From positions 1 to 59,735 of the forward strand of contig NZ_CVTB01000252.1 of the NCBI RefSeq assembly GCF_001050015.1: a DNA stretch of 59,735 nt, read 5' to 3'. The translations under genes were made by a program, and so were the position numbers. The DNA is from Mycolicibacterium malmesburyense (GTDB taxonomy: Bacteria > Actinomycetota > Actinomycetes > Mycobacteriales > Mycobacteriaceae). This document shows, one piece after another, positions 8,823 to 16,880 of the stretch. The notes below the pieces were generated by a model that worked only from the letters and a program-made list of their open reading frames with translations, was not told the origin of the DNA and did not search any database. Within the stretch, counting starts at the first letter, position 1; every line of letters begins with the position of its first letter.

Positions 8823-9157
8823 CACGGCTGTTCGACCGCCCGGTGCGACCCCAATTCGATGAGCAGCACGCCGGCGATGATCAGACCGATGCCGGCGACG
8901 ATCGGCCAGGTGAACGGGTCGTTGAACAGGACCGCCGCCAGAACCGCCGTCCCCGCCGTCCCGACCGCACCCCAGATCCCGTACGCCACCCCGACCGGCA
9001 TCCCGGCGCGCAACACCAGGGTCAGGAAGGTGAACGCCGCGACGTAGCCGCCGACGACGACCACGAGCCACGCCAAGTGGTCCTGGGACGCCCGCAGCGA
9101 CAACGTCGCGGCGACCTCGACGACGATCGCCCCGGCCAGCAACGCCCACTTCTGCAC
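8822..9157 (-). CDS. SMR-family multidrug efflux protein, first of a pair
   Basis: 111 aa, four helices. Helix 1 carries the essential glutamate (AIVVEVAATLSLRASQ) and helix 3 the motif GMPVGVAYGIWGAVG. Start is GTG at 9157. Similarity to the next gene shows a tandem duplication with divergence, the usual layout of paired SMR transporters with opposite membrane topology (inference). Confidence 0.88.
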   Translation of the reverse strand: MQKWALLAGAIVVEVAATLSLRASQDHLAWLVVVVGGYVAAFTFLTLVLRAGMPVGVAYGIWGAVGTAGTAVLAAVLFNDPFTWPIVAGIGLIIAGVLLIELGSHRAVEQP

Positions 9158-9271
9158 GCGATCAAGCTAGCCGACCATCACGGCCGCGGCCTTGCCGACA
9201 CGGCGACGGGATGGCCTGGTCGAGGGCCCGCGTAGCCTGAACTCGCTGTGTTCATCGATGGGAGGAGTCCC

Positions 9272-9298
9272 ATGCCGTACGACGTGGAGTCCGCGTGA
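9272..9298 (+). CDS. Possible 8-residue leader ORF coupled to the carboxylesterase start
   Basis: A very short frame MPYDVESA begins at ATG 9272, five bases after GGAGGA (9261-9266), the best ribosome binding site here. Its TGA (9296-9298) overlaps the GTG start of the carboxylesterase (GTGA). This would allow translational coupling of the esterase. The esterase GTG also has a weaker GGAG of its own at 9286-9289, so the mini-ORF may be incidental. Confidence 0.3.
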   Translation: MPYDVESA

Positions 9299-10848
9299 CC
9301 GCCGAGGCACGTCGCACCGACGACGCGCTCGTCGTCGACACCGCGTACGGCCCGGTCCGCGGGGTCGACGACGGGACCGTGAAGGTGTGGAAGGGGATCC
9401 GGTTCGCCGCTGCGCCCGCCGGTGAGCTGCGGTGGCGGCCGCCCGAGCCGCCGCGGCGGTGGTCCGAACCGGCCGACGCCACCAGGGTTGGCCCCGTCTG
9501 TCCGCAGCCGACCGATCCCCGGATCCCCATCGACCTCGGCGCCCCGCAGGGCGACGACTGCCTGAGCCTGAACGTGTGGGCGTCGACGGACACCGATCCC
9601 GGCGCGGGCAAACCGGTGCTGGTGTGGGTGCACGGCGGCGCCTACGTACTCGGCTCGTCGGCGCAACCGCTCTACCACGGCCGCGCGCTGGCGGCCGACG
9701 GCGACGCGGTGATCGTCACCGTGAACTACCGGCTGGGCGCGCTCGGCTTCCTGGATCTGTCGGAGTTCGGCGACGGTTTCGCCACCAACCTCGGCCTGCG
9801 GGACGTGCTGTTCGCGCTGCAGTGGGTGCGCGACAACATCGCCAATTTCGGGGGAGATCCGAAGCGCGTCACCGTATTCGGTGAATCCGCCGGGGCGGGG
9901 ATCATCACCTCGCTGTTGGCCAGCCCGGCCGCCGAGGGTTTGTTCGGCGCCGCGATCGCGCAGAGCTCGCCGGCGACGTCGGTCTACGACCGCGAGCGCT
10001 CGCAGCGGGTGGCGGCGTTGTTCCTCGACAAGCTCGGCATGCGCGCCGACGAGGCAGACCGATTGGCGTCGGCGCCCACGTCCGCGCTGCTGGAGGCCTC
10101 CAGGCACGTGTTCGACCACATCCCGGTGCGCACCCCCGGCACGCTGGCGTTCGCGCCGATCATCGACGGTGACGTCGTGCCCGCGCATCCGGTCCAGCTC
10201 GCCCGCGACGGCCGTACGCATCCGGTGCCGCTGATCATCGGCACCAACAAGCACGAAGCGGCGCTCTTCCGCTGGATGAAGTCGCCGCTGATGCCGATCA
10301 CCCCGGCCGCGATTCGCACGATGTTCGCCGAGATCGCCGCCGAACAACCCGATCTGCAGCTGCCCGACGAGGAGCAGATCCGCGCCGCCTACCGCGGGCG
10401 CGGCAAGACGATCGGGATGGGCGTCGCGCGCGACATCGGGTTCCGCATGCCCTCGGTCTGGTTCGCCGAGGGGCACCGCGAGGTCGCGCCGGTGTATCTG
10501 TACCGGTTCGACTTCGCCACCCCGATGCTGCGGCTGCTGCGGCTCGGCGCCGCACACGCGACCGAATTGCCCTATGTCTGGGGCAATCTCGTCGCCGGTC
10601 CGAAAGACCCGACATTCAAGCTGGGCGGGTTGAAGGCGGGTAAGACGGTGTCGGCGCGGATGCGGCGGCGCTGGTTGAACTTCGCCGTCGACGCCACACC
10701 CGCGGGCCCCGCCGGCGACCCGGTGTGGCGGCCGTACCGCGCCTCCGACCGCGCCACCTTGCTGATCGACGCCCAGGACCGGGTGGTCGACGATCTCGAT
10801 CGCGATCTGCGCACCGCCTGGGGCGATCAGGTGCTGAGCTTCCGATGA
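9295..10848 (+). CDS. Type-B carboxylesterase
   Basis: 517 aa alpha/beta hydrolase that cleaves carboxylic esters. Diagnostic features are the type-B block DDCLSLNVW (87-95), the oxyanion loop VHGGAY (112-117) and the nucleophile elbow FGESAGAG with Ser198. Likely acid and base are Glu321 (GTNKHEAAL) and His421 (HATELPYVWG). There is no signal peptide, so it is probably cytoplasmic. The start is GTG at 9295, overlapped by the stop of a tiny upstream ORF. The natural ester is unknown; it is close in size to LipT-type mycobacterial esterases. Confidence 0.92.
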   Translation: MTAEARRTDDALVVDTAYGPVRGVDDGTVKVWKGIRFAAAPAGELRWRPPEPPRRWSEPADATRVGPVCPQPTDPRIPIDLGAPQGDDCLSLNVWASTDTDPGAGKPVLVWVHGGAYVLGSSAQPLYHGRALAADGDAVIVTVNYRLGALGFLDLSEFGDGFATNLGLRDVLFALQWVRDNIANFGGDPKRVTVFGESAGAGIITSLLASPAAEGLFGAAIAQSSPATSVYDRERSQRVAALFLDKLGMRADEADRLASAPTSALLEASRHVFDHIPVRTPGTLAFAPIIDGDVVPAHPVQLARDGRTHPVPLIIGTNKHEAALFRWMKSPLMPITPAAIRTMFAEIAAEQPDLQLPDEEQIRAAYRGRGKTIGMGVARDIGFRMPSVWFAEGHREVAPVYLYRFDFATPMLRLLRLGAAHATELPYVWGNLVAGPKDPTFKLGGLKAGKTVSARMRRRWLNFAVDATPAGPAGDPVWRPYRASDRATLLIDAQDRVVDDLDRDLRTAWGDQVLSFR

Positions 10849-10876
10849 GTCGTATGCTTTGCCCGGAGGTGTTGAC

Positions 10877-11803
10877 GTGGATGTGAGTGGCGCCTTCTCG
10901 CACGTATTGCCACCGTTGATGCACGACCCCGTGATGTTCGCGGTGCCGTTCTTCCTGTTGCTACTGATCATCGAGTGGGCGGCGGCCCGCAAGCTGGCAC
11001 ACGAGGAGGCCGACCGTGCGCCGGCCGGGGCGTATCACCGCCCCGACGCGTGGGCCAGCATTTGGATGGGCGTCGTCTCGATCGGCACCAGCGGCGTGCT
11101 GAACTTCATCGCGCTGCTGGGTTATGCGGCGTTGTTCGCCTACGTCGCGCCGTGGCAATTGCCCGCCGACGCCTGGTACACGTGGGTGATCGCGATCGCC
11201 GGGGTGGACCTGCTCTACTACGTCTACCACCGGATGGCACACCGGGTCCGGCTGATCTGGGCCACCCATCAGGCGCACCACTCCAGCCAGTACTTCAACT
11301 TCGCCACCGCGCTCCGGCAGAAGTGGAACATCAGCGGTGACGTGTTCCTGCGGGCACTGCTGCCACTGTTCGGCGTGCCGCCGTGGATCGTCTTCGCCAG
11401 CTTCTCGATCAACCTGATCTACCAGTTCTGGATCCACACCGAGCGCATCGGAAAGCTGTGGCGGCCCATCGAATTCGTGTTCAACACGCCGTCGCACCAC
11501 CGGGTGCACCACGGCATGGACCAGCAGTACCTCGACAAGAACTACGGAGGCATCTTCATCCTGTGGGATCGCCTCTTCGGCAGCTTCCAGGCCGAGACCG
11601 TGCGGCCGCACTACGGGTTGACCAAACAGGTCGACACCTACAACATCTGGACGCTGCAGACCCACGAATACGTCGCGATCGCCCGCGACGTGCGCCGGGC
11701 CCGGCGGTGGCGCGACAAGCTGGGCTTCACGTTCGGCCCGCCCGGTTGGGCGCCGGCACAACGACCCGTCGCCGCCAAGGAGTCGGCCGCGGTCACCGCG
11801 TGA
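10877..11803 (+). CDS. Sterol desaturase / fatty acid hydroxylase superfamily membrane protein (Erg3-like)
   Basis: 308 aa integral membrane di-iron enzyme. It carries the histidine boxes HRMAH, HQAHHSS and HRVHH that bind iron in this superfamily, among several hydrophobic segments. Position just before the secreted protease, TetR and flavoprotein genes matches M. tuberculosis Rv1814 (erg3), of about 300 aa. GTG at 10877 is preferred: GGAGG (10865-10869) stands seven bases upstream, while the longer TTG start at 10859 has none. Activity on sterols or fatty chains is not proven by sequence. Confidence 0.87.
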   Translation: MDVSGAFSHVLPPLMHDPVMFAVPFFLLLLIIEWAAARKLAHEEADRAPAGAYHRPDAWASIWMGVVSIGTSGVLNFIALLGYAALFAYVAPWQLPADAWYTWVIAIAGVDLLYYVYHRMAHRVRLIWATHQAHHSSQYFNFATALRQKWNISGDVFLRALLPLFGVPPWIVFASFSINLIYQFWIHTERIGKLWRPIEFVFNTPSHHRVHHGMDQQYLDKNYGGIFILWDRLFGSFQAETVRPHYGLTKQVDTYNIWTLQTHEYVAIARDVRRARRWRDKLGFTFGPPGWAPAQRPVAAKESAAVTA

Positions 11804-11840
11804 GGCCCACCGCGCCCGCGCGGGCCGTAGTCTGCGCTGT

Positions 11841-13247
11841 GTGAAAACCGTTTTCGACGCCCCGGTCGACGCCGGTCTGGTCGAACGCGCGTTAACGACA
11901 ACCACGTTCGGCTCGATGTGGCTGGACATGCCGCGCCCGCAATTCCCGGAGCTGACCACGCCGATCACCTGCGACCTCGTCGTGGTCGGGGGCGGGTACA
12001 CCGGGTTGTGGACGGCGCTGCACGCCGCGCGGCGCGACCCCAACCAGCGGATCGTGCTCGTCGAGGCCAATCGGGTGGGGTGGGCGGCCTCCGGGCGCAA
12101 CGGCGGCTTCGTCGACGCCAGCCTGACCCACGGTCCCGAGAACGGAAAGGCGCGTTGGCCCAACGAGTTCGACGTCCTCGAGGCGATGGGCTTGGAGAAC
12201 CTCGACGGGATGCAGGCCGAGCTGGGGGAGCTGGGCCTCGACACCGACTGGCAGCGCACCGGCATGCTGACGGTCGCCACCGAGCCGCATCAGGTCGACT
12301 GGCTGCGCGACGCCGCCGCCGACGGCGAGGGAAAGTTCCTCGACACGGCCGAGGTTCGCGGCGAGGTGGCCTCGCCGACCTACCTCGCCGGCCTGTTCAG
12401 TGCCGACACCTGCGCGATCGTGCATCCCGCGAAGCTCGCGTTCGAACTCGCCCGGGCGTGCCAGCACGTCGGCGTGCGGATCTTCGAGCACACCAACGCG
12501 ACCCGGCTGGATTCGGGTGGCGTGGGGCTGCGTGTGCAGACCGAGCGCGCGGTGGTCACGGCGCGGCGGGCGGTGCTGGCGACCAATGTCTATCCGAGCC
12601 TGCTCAAGCGCAACCGGCTGCACACCGTGCCGGTGTACGACTACGTGCTGGCCACCGAGCCGCTGACCGGCGCCCAGCTCGACCGCATCGGGTGGCGCGG
12701 CCGGCAGGGGATCGGCGACTGCGCCAACCAGTTTCACTACTACCGCCTCACGACCGACAACAGGATCGTGTGGGGCGGATACGACGCCGTCTACCACTTC
12801 GGACGCAAGGTGCGCCCGCACTACGAGGACCGGCCGGCGACCTACCGCCGGCTGGCCGAACACTTCTTCCTCACCTTTCCGCAACTCGACGACGTCCGGT
12901 TCAGCCACCGATGGGCCGGCGCGATCGACACCAACACCCGGTTCTGCGCGCACTGGGGGCTGGCCAGAGACGGCCGCGTCGCATACGTCAACGGGTTCAC
13001 CGGGCTCGGGGTGGGCGCTACGCGATTCGCGGCCGACGTCTGCCTCGACCTGCTCGAGGGCAGGCCCACCCCGCGCACCGAACTGCGGATGGTGCGCGAA
13101 CGTCCGGTGCCGTTCCCTCCCGAGCCGCTGGCCGGGATCGGCATCCAGGCGACGCGGTGGTCACTGGACCGCGCCGACCACGCCGGCGGGCGCCGAAACG
13201 TGTTCCTGCGGACGCTGGATGCGTTGGGCCTCGGTTTCGATTCGTAG
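11841..13247 (+). CDS. FAD-dependent oxidoreductase, DAO/PuuB-like
   Basis: 468 aa flavoenzyme of the glycine/D-amino-acid oxidase fold, likely oxidising an amine or amino acid. The dinucleotide motif VVVGGGYTGLW lies at 47-57, and GWAASGRNGGF (80-90) is the FAD-contact block typical of gamma-glutamylputrescine-oxidase-like proteins. The C-terminal FAD region includes GRVAYVNGFTGLGVGAT. GTG start at 11841. It stands alone on the plus strand after the desaturase gene; the substrate is unknown. Confidence 0.85.
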   Translation: MKTVFDAPVDAGLVERALTTTTFGSMWLDMPRPQFPELTTPITCDLVVVGGGYTGLWTALHAARRDPNQRIVLVEANRVGWAASGRNGGFVDASLTHGPENGKARWPNEFDVLEAMGLENLDGMQAELGELGLDTDWQRTGMLTVATEPHQVDWLRDAAADGEGKFLDTAEVRGEVASPTYLAGLFSADTCAIVHPAKLAFELARACQHVGVRIFEHTNATRLDSGGVGLRVQTERAVVTARRAVLATNVYPSLLKRNRLHTVPVYDYVLATEPLTGAQLDRIGWRGRQGIGDCANQFHYYRLTTDNRIVWGGYDAVYHFGRKVRPHYEDRPATYRRLAEHFFLTFPQLDDVRFSHRWAGAIDTNTRFCAHWGLARDGRVAYVNGFTGLGVGATRFAADVCLDLLEGRPTPRTELRMVRERPVPFPPEPLAGIGIQATRWSLDRADHAGGRRNVFLRTLDALGLGFDS

Positions 13248-13430
13248 TACTCCCGTGCCGAAAGTGCGGCCGGAGCGTAACGTCTCTGTGACCTTCACCG
13301 ATGGGCATGTGACGGGACCATCGTGAGCGGTCGCGCCTGGTCGGCGCCGTGAGTGGCGTCATCGGCCCGGTATCGCGGCTCGCACACGCCGGTATCGAAC
13401 TAAACATTGGCTGGACGAGCGGAGGCGACC

Positions 13431-14126
13431 GTGCGCCGAGACTGGAAACGGGTATTGGCGGCGGTTGCCGCCCCGATCGCGGCGCTCGCGCTCGGTTCCG
13501 CGCCCGCGCAGGCGACACCCGGGGTACTCGTCTATCCCGGCATGGAGATCCGCCAGGACAACAACGTCTGCACGCTGGGCTACGTCGACCCGGCGACGCG
13601 GATCGCGTTCACCGCCGGGCACTGCCGCGGCAGCGGTCCGGTGCGCGACCGCGACGGCAACCACATCGGGATGCAGACGGTGTACCGCGACAACACCCCC
13701 AATGGCGCGACCGTCGACACCAATCATCAGATCGCCGACTGGGAGGCGATCGCGCTGGCCCCCGACGTCGTGGTCAACAACGTGCTGCCGGGCGGCAAGG
13801 TGCTGGTGGCCGACCCGGGCGTCGTGCCGACCGCCGGCCAGCCGGTGTGTCACTTCGGCGTGGTGACCGGCGAGAGTTGCGGCAACGTCGAGGCCGTCAA
13901 CAACGGATGGTTCACGATGGCCAACGGCGTCGTCAGCCAGAAGGGTGACTCCGGCGGGCCGGTGTACGTCGTCACCCCCGACAACCGAGCGGTGCTCATC
14001 GGCATGTTCAACAGCACCTGGGGCAAGTATCCGGCCGCGGTGTCCTGGCAGACGGCAAGCCAGCAGGCGAGCGAGGATGTCATCTCGGCCGCGTCGGCCA
14101 CCGTCGACACGGTCTCGTTGCCTTAA
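13431..14126 (+). CDS. Secreted trypsin-like serine protease
   Basis: 231 aa, signal peptide (about 1-32, cleavage after AQA), then a chymotrypsin-fold peptidase. The triad is visible: TAGHC (His), DWEAIAL (Asp) and GDSGGP (Ser). Cysteines are consistent with disulfides outside the cell. Corresponds by position and size to M. tuberculosis Rv1815. GTG at 13431 follows GGAGG at 13421-13425. Its TAA and the stop of the convergent reductase share the bases TTAA, so there is no intergenic space. Confidence 0.85.
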   Translation: MRRDWKRVLAAVAAPIAALALGSAPAQATPGVLVYPGMEIRQDNNVCTLGYVDPATRIAFTAGHCRGSGPVRDRDGNHIGMQTVYRDNTPNGATVDTNHQIADWEAIALAPDVVVNNVLPGGKVLVADPGVVPTAGQPVCHFGVVTGESCGNVEAVNNGWFTMANGVVSQKGDSGGPVYVVTPDNRAVLIGMFNSTWGKYPAAVSWQTASQQASEDVISAASATVDTVSLP

Positions 14127-14566
14127 CGCGCTAACAGCTCGAACACCGGTATCGACGGTGCGGCCGCGCGCAGCTCGTCGGGTGAGGAGTCGGGCGTCAG
14201 ACCGCCGACGTGCCCCTTGACCTCCCAGAACCAGCGGTCGAGGTAGCGGCCGAGCAACTCGGGCTTGGCCTCGTCGGGCACCTCGACGATCCGGGTCTCG
14301 CGACGACGCCAGCGGGGTCCGACCTCGACGGCGCCCGCCGCCCTGGCGTTGCGCGCCCACTGGGTGTTGCCCCGCGGCGACACGACGTAGGCGCGCCCGT
14401 CGACGGTGAGCACGTTGACCACCACGGTGCGGCGCTTGCCCGTCTTGCGGCCCCGCACCGTCAGCGCCCTCGTTCCCGCAACACTGAGGCCGGCCTCGGC
14501 CAGCCGGCGGAAGACGTGGTTCACGGCGCGGGCGGCCCGCGTCGGTTCGTCGTAGCGCGTCGTCAT
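14123..14566 (-). CDS. Nitroreductase/deazaflavin-dependent (F420) family protein, Ddn-like
   Basis: 147 aa, DUF385 split-barrel family whose mycobacterial members bind F420. Family blocks are [15 protein letters not shown] and [17 protein letters not shown] probable F420H2-dependent reductase; the substrate is unknown. The ATG at 14566 faces the TetR gene, and two copies of an operator-like sequence lie in the gap, so this gene is a likely repression target. Confidence 0.82.
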   Translation of the reverse strand: MTTRYDEPTRAARAVNHVFRRLAEAGLSVAGTRALTVRGRKTGKRRTVVVNVLTVDGRAYVVSPRGNTQWARNARAAGAVEVGPRWRRRETRIVEVPDEAKPELLGRYLDRWFWEVKGHVGGLTPDSSPDELRAAAPSIPVFELLAR

Positions 14567-14583
14567 TTCCGACCTCCTCGGTA

Positions 14584-14598
14584 GAGAGCAGTGCTCTC
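14584..14598. promoter_or_regulatory. TetR operator copy 1
   Basis: GAGAGCA-G-TGCTCTC, a perfect 7-base dyad with one central base, placed 17 bases upstream of the F420-family gene start. A second, imperfect copy occurs at 14632-14646, 12 of 15 bases identical. Duplication plus adjacency to a TetR gene makes operator function likely. Confidence 0.65.
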
Positions 14599-14631
14599 AT
14601 CTCTAGGTTGGCACCGGCGTCCCCAGAAATC

Positions 14632-14646
14632 AAGAGCAGTGATCTC
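14632..14646. promoter_or_regulatory. TetR operator copy 2
   Basis: Second copy of the 14584-14598 dyad, with core GAGCAGTGATCTC. It lies 21 bases before the ATG of the TetR gene and 48 bases from the first copy, about 4.5 helical turns. This would let the regulator control both divergent genes. Confidence 0.6.
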
Positions 14647-14667
14647 GTTTTGTGTCACACTCGGCGG

Positions 14668-15354
14668 ATGGGCAAGCGAGCGGAGAGCCGGCAGCGGATT
14701 GAGGCGCGGATCATCGAGTTGGGCCGGCGCCACCTCGTCACCCACGGCGCCGTCGGGTTGTCGCTGCGCGCGATCGCCCGTGAGCTCGGCATGGTGTCCT
14801 CGGCCGTGTACCGCTACGTGGCCAGCCGCGATGACCTGCTGACGCTGCTGCTCGTCGACGCCTACTCCGAACTCGCCGATTGCGTCGACCGCGCCCGCGA
14901 CGACGATGCGCCGTGGCGTGAGCGGTTGCGCGCGATGGCGCACGCCGCGCGGTCGTGGGCGGTCGAGGCCCCCGCGTCGTGGGCACTGCTCTACGGCACG
15001 CCGGTCCCCGGATACCGCGCGCCGCGCGAGCGAACCGTGGGGCCGGGGACGCGCGTCGTCGGCGCGCTGTTCGACGTCATCGCCGCCGGTATCGCCGCCG
15101 GGGACATCCCGCCATCGAAAACCGTTGTCCCCGAACCGCTGTCGTCGGACTTCGCGGCGCTGCGCGAGGAATTCACGTTCGGCGGCGATGACGGTGCGCT
15201 CGCCAAGGGCTTCTTGGCCTGGGCCGCGCTGGTCGGCGCGATCAGCCTCGAGGTGTTCGGCCAGTACGGACCCGACACGCTCACCGACCCGGCGGCGGTC
15301 TTCGACCTGCAGATCGGACTGCTCATCGACGCGCTGGCAATGGATAAGGGTTGA
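14668..15354 (+). CDS. TetR/AcrR family transcriptional regulator
   Basis: 228 aa. The N-terminal helix-turn-helix (about 28-60: LSLRAIARELGMVSSAVYRYVASRDDLL) is followed by a TetR C-terminal ligand domain of the WHG-like type (ASWALLYGTPVPGYRAP). Matches M. tuberculosis Rv1816 in position and wording. ATG at 14668 is chosen because the upstream in-frame part runs through the operator region. Probably represses itself and the divergent F420-family gene through the two dyads. Confidence 0.88.
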   Translation: MGKRAESRQRIEARIIELGRRHLVTHGAVGLSLRAIARELGMVSSAVYRYVASRDDLLTLLLVDAYSELADCVDRARDDDAPWRERLRAMAHAARSWAVEAPASWALLYGTPVPGYRAPRERTVGPGTRVVGALFDVIAAGIAAGDIPPSKTVVPEPLSSDFAALREEFTFGGDDGALAKGFLAWAALVGAISLEVFGQYGPDTLTDPAAVFDLQIGLLIDALAMDKG

Positions 15355-15366
15355 CTTATATAAGTC
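15353..15366. promoter_or_regulatory. Perfect 14-base palindrome ahead of the arsR gene
   Basis: GACTTATATAAGTC, perfectly symmetric and very AT-rich for this genome. It overlaps the TetR stop codon and ends 19 bases before the ArsR start. Likely the autoregulatory operator of the ArsR-family protein, overlapping its promoter. Confidence 0.65.
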
Positions 15367-15385
15367 TGTGCTTTAGCTTTGCGGG

Positions 15386-15724
15386 GTGCACGCGTTCGAC
15401 GTCTTGGGCGACCCGGTGCGCCGGCGGATCCTGGAACTGCTCGCCGACGGTGAACTGCCCGCCGGTGCGATCGCCGCCGCCATCTCAGACGAGTTCGCGA
15501 TCACCCAGCCGGCGGTTTCGCAACACCTGAAGGTGTTGCGGGACAACGGCTTCACCTCGGTGCGGCCGGACGGTCAGCGCCGCCTCTACGCGGTCGACGG
15601 TGCGGCGCTGCGCGACGCCGACGAGTGGCTTGCCGGCTTCCGCCGGTTCTGGGCGCCGAAACTCGATGCGCTCGGGACCGAGATCGCGCGGGGGAAGCGA
15701 CAACGACGAAAGAAGGCGCCATGA
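15386..15724 (+). CDS. ArsR-family transcriptional regulator
   Basis: 112 aa winged helix-turn-helix protein: DPVRRRILELLADGE, the recognition helix ITQPAVSQHLKVLRDNGF, and the wing RPDGQRRLYAVD. No metal-binding CxC motif is present, so it belongs to the ArsR group that partners SRPBCC/AHSA1 proteins rather than sensing metals. GTG start at 15386. The stop overlaps the next ATG (ATGA), a typical ArsR-SRPBCC pair. Confidence 0.88.
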   Translation: MHAFDVLGDPVRRRILELLADGELPAGAIAAAISDEFAITQPAVSQHLKVLRDNGFTSVRPDGQRRLYAVDGAALRDADEWLAGFRRFWAPKLDALGTEIARGKRQRRKKAP

Positions 15725-16359
15725 CCGAAATCGATGTGGACCATCAGATCAACGCGGTCACCCGCACCGTCGGGAATCGCACAATCGACGCGGGGGATGC
15801 CCACGTCGTCACCATCAGACAGGCCTACGACACCGATCAGGCCGACCTGTGGGACGCCGTCACCAACATCGAACGCATCCCGCGCTGGCTGATGCCGGTC
15901 TCGGGCGACCTCGAGGTCGGCGGCAGCTACCAACTGCACGGCAACGCCAGCGGAACGATCCTGACCTGTGACCCACCGAAGAACTTCACCGCGACCTGGG
16001 AGTACGGCGGCAATACCAGTTGGATCGAGGTCAACGTCAGCGGCCATAGCGCCGACCGGGCGGAGTTGGTCATCGAGCACATCGCCGTCATCGGCGACGA
16101 GACGGCGCTGCAGTTCGGGCCCGGCGCCGTCGGCATCGGCTGGGATTCGATGGTGCTCGGCCTCGCGCTGCACCTGTCGACCGGCGAGTCGATCGACCCG
16201 GGGTTCGGCGAACAGTGGGTCACGACCGACGAGGGCCGCCGCTTCCTGGCGCTGTCCAACGAAGCCTGGTATCAGGCGAACGTCGACACCGGCGCCGACC
16301 CCGCCGCCGCGCGCGAGGCCGCCGACCGGTGCCTGAAGGCGTACTACGGCGAGGCCTGA
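15721..16359 (+). CDS. SRPBCC/AHSA1-domain protein
   Basis: 212 aa. The Aha1-like START domain is seen in VTIRQAYDTDQADLWDAVTNIERIPRWLMPVSG, FTATWEYGGNTSWIEV and the C-terminal helix. A C-terminal extension (about 165-212) contains further helices. It starts inside the stop codon of the arsR gene (ATGA), so the pair is co-expressed. Members of such pairs bind small hydrophobic ligands; the ligand here is unknown. Confidence 0.85.
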   Translation: MTEIDVDHQINAVTRTVGNRTIDAGDAHVVTIRQAYDTDQADLWDAVTNIERIPRWLMPVSGDLEVGGSYQLHGNASGTILTCDPPKNFTATWEYGGNTSWIEVNVSGHSADRAELVIEHIAVIGDETALQFGPGAVGIGWDSMVLGLALHLSTGESIDPGFGEQWVTTDEGRRFLALSNEAWYQANVDTGADPAAAREAADRCLKAYYGEA

Positions 16360-16360
16360 A

Positions 16361-16376
16361 CTAGAACACGTTCTAG
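16361..16376. promoter_or_regulatory. KstR-type operator
   Basis: CTAGAAC-AC-GTTCTAG fits the known KstR motif TnnAACnnGTTnnA at every fixed position (16362-16375). It sits 33 bases upstream of the VOC gene. KstR is the TetR-family repressor of sterol catabolism in mycobacteria; the flavoprotein downstream is of the 3-ketosteroid dehydrogenase type, which fits. Confidence 0.7.
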
Positions 16377-16409
16377 CCAATCGGTCGGGCCGCGGATATC
16401 CTCGACGCG

Positions 16410-16880
16410 ATGCTTGCCCAGACACCTGTCCAGATCGCGTGGGTGACGCGCGACCTCGACGCCGCCGAACAGGCGCTCACCACGTTGTTGGGCGCCCGGA
16501 AGTGGGTGCGCATGCCCGGCGTCCACTTCGCGCCGGACGCGTGCACATACCGCGGTGAGCCCGCGGACTTCGTCGCCGACATCTCGCTCAGCTATGCCGG
16601 CGACACCCAGCTGGAACTGATCGCGCCGGTCTCGGGGCGCAGCATCTACACCGAATTCCTCGACGCCGCCGGCCCCGGCATGCACCACGTCTGCCTGGAG
16701 GTCGACGACGTGGACGCGGCCTTGGCCCAACGCGGAGCCGAGGCGGTGCAGCGCGGCGTGATGGCGGGTGGGATGGAGTTCGCCTACATCGAGGCCGACG
16801 GTGTGCCGTACCTGGAGATCGCCTACATCCCCGACGAGATCAGGGCATTCTTCGACTACATCAAACAGGAGCAGCAGTGA
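16410..16880 (+). CDS. VOC/glyoxalase superfamily protein (methylmalonyl-CoA epimerase-like)
   Basis: 156 aa, vicinal oxygen chelate fold of two beta-alpha-beta units: QIAWVTRDLDAAEQALTTLLG, then GPGMHHVCLEVDDVDAAL. Candidate metal ligands are the His in MHHVC and Glu in LELIAPVSG and YLEIAYI. The usual first-ligand His is replaced here (QIAWV), so an ordinary epimerase is not certain. It follows the KstR-like site, and its stop overlaps the next start (GTGA). A role in sterol or side-chain metabolism is inferred from that context. Confidence 0.8.
   Translation: MLAQTPVQIAWVTRDLDAAEQALTTLLGARKWVRMPGVHFAPDACTYRGEPADFVADISLSYAGDTQLELIAPVSGRSIYTEFLDAAGPGMHHVCLEVDDVDAALAQRGAEAVQRGVMAGGMEFAYIEADGVPYLEIAYIPDEIRAFFDYIKQEQQ

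Noticed and set aside
9178..10992. 604-codon minus-strand open frame opposite the carboxylesterase
   Set aside because: Shadow frame; the plus strand carries the full type-B esterase motifs and the opposing text is Arg/His/Gly-rich without domains.
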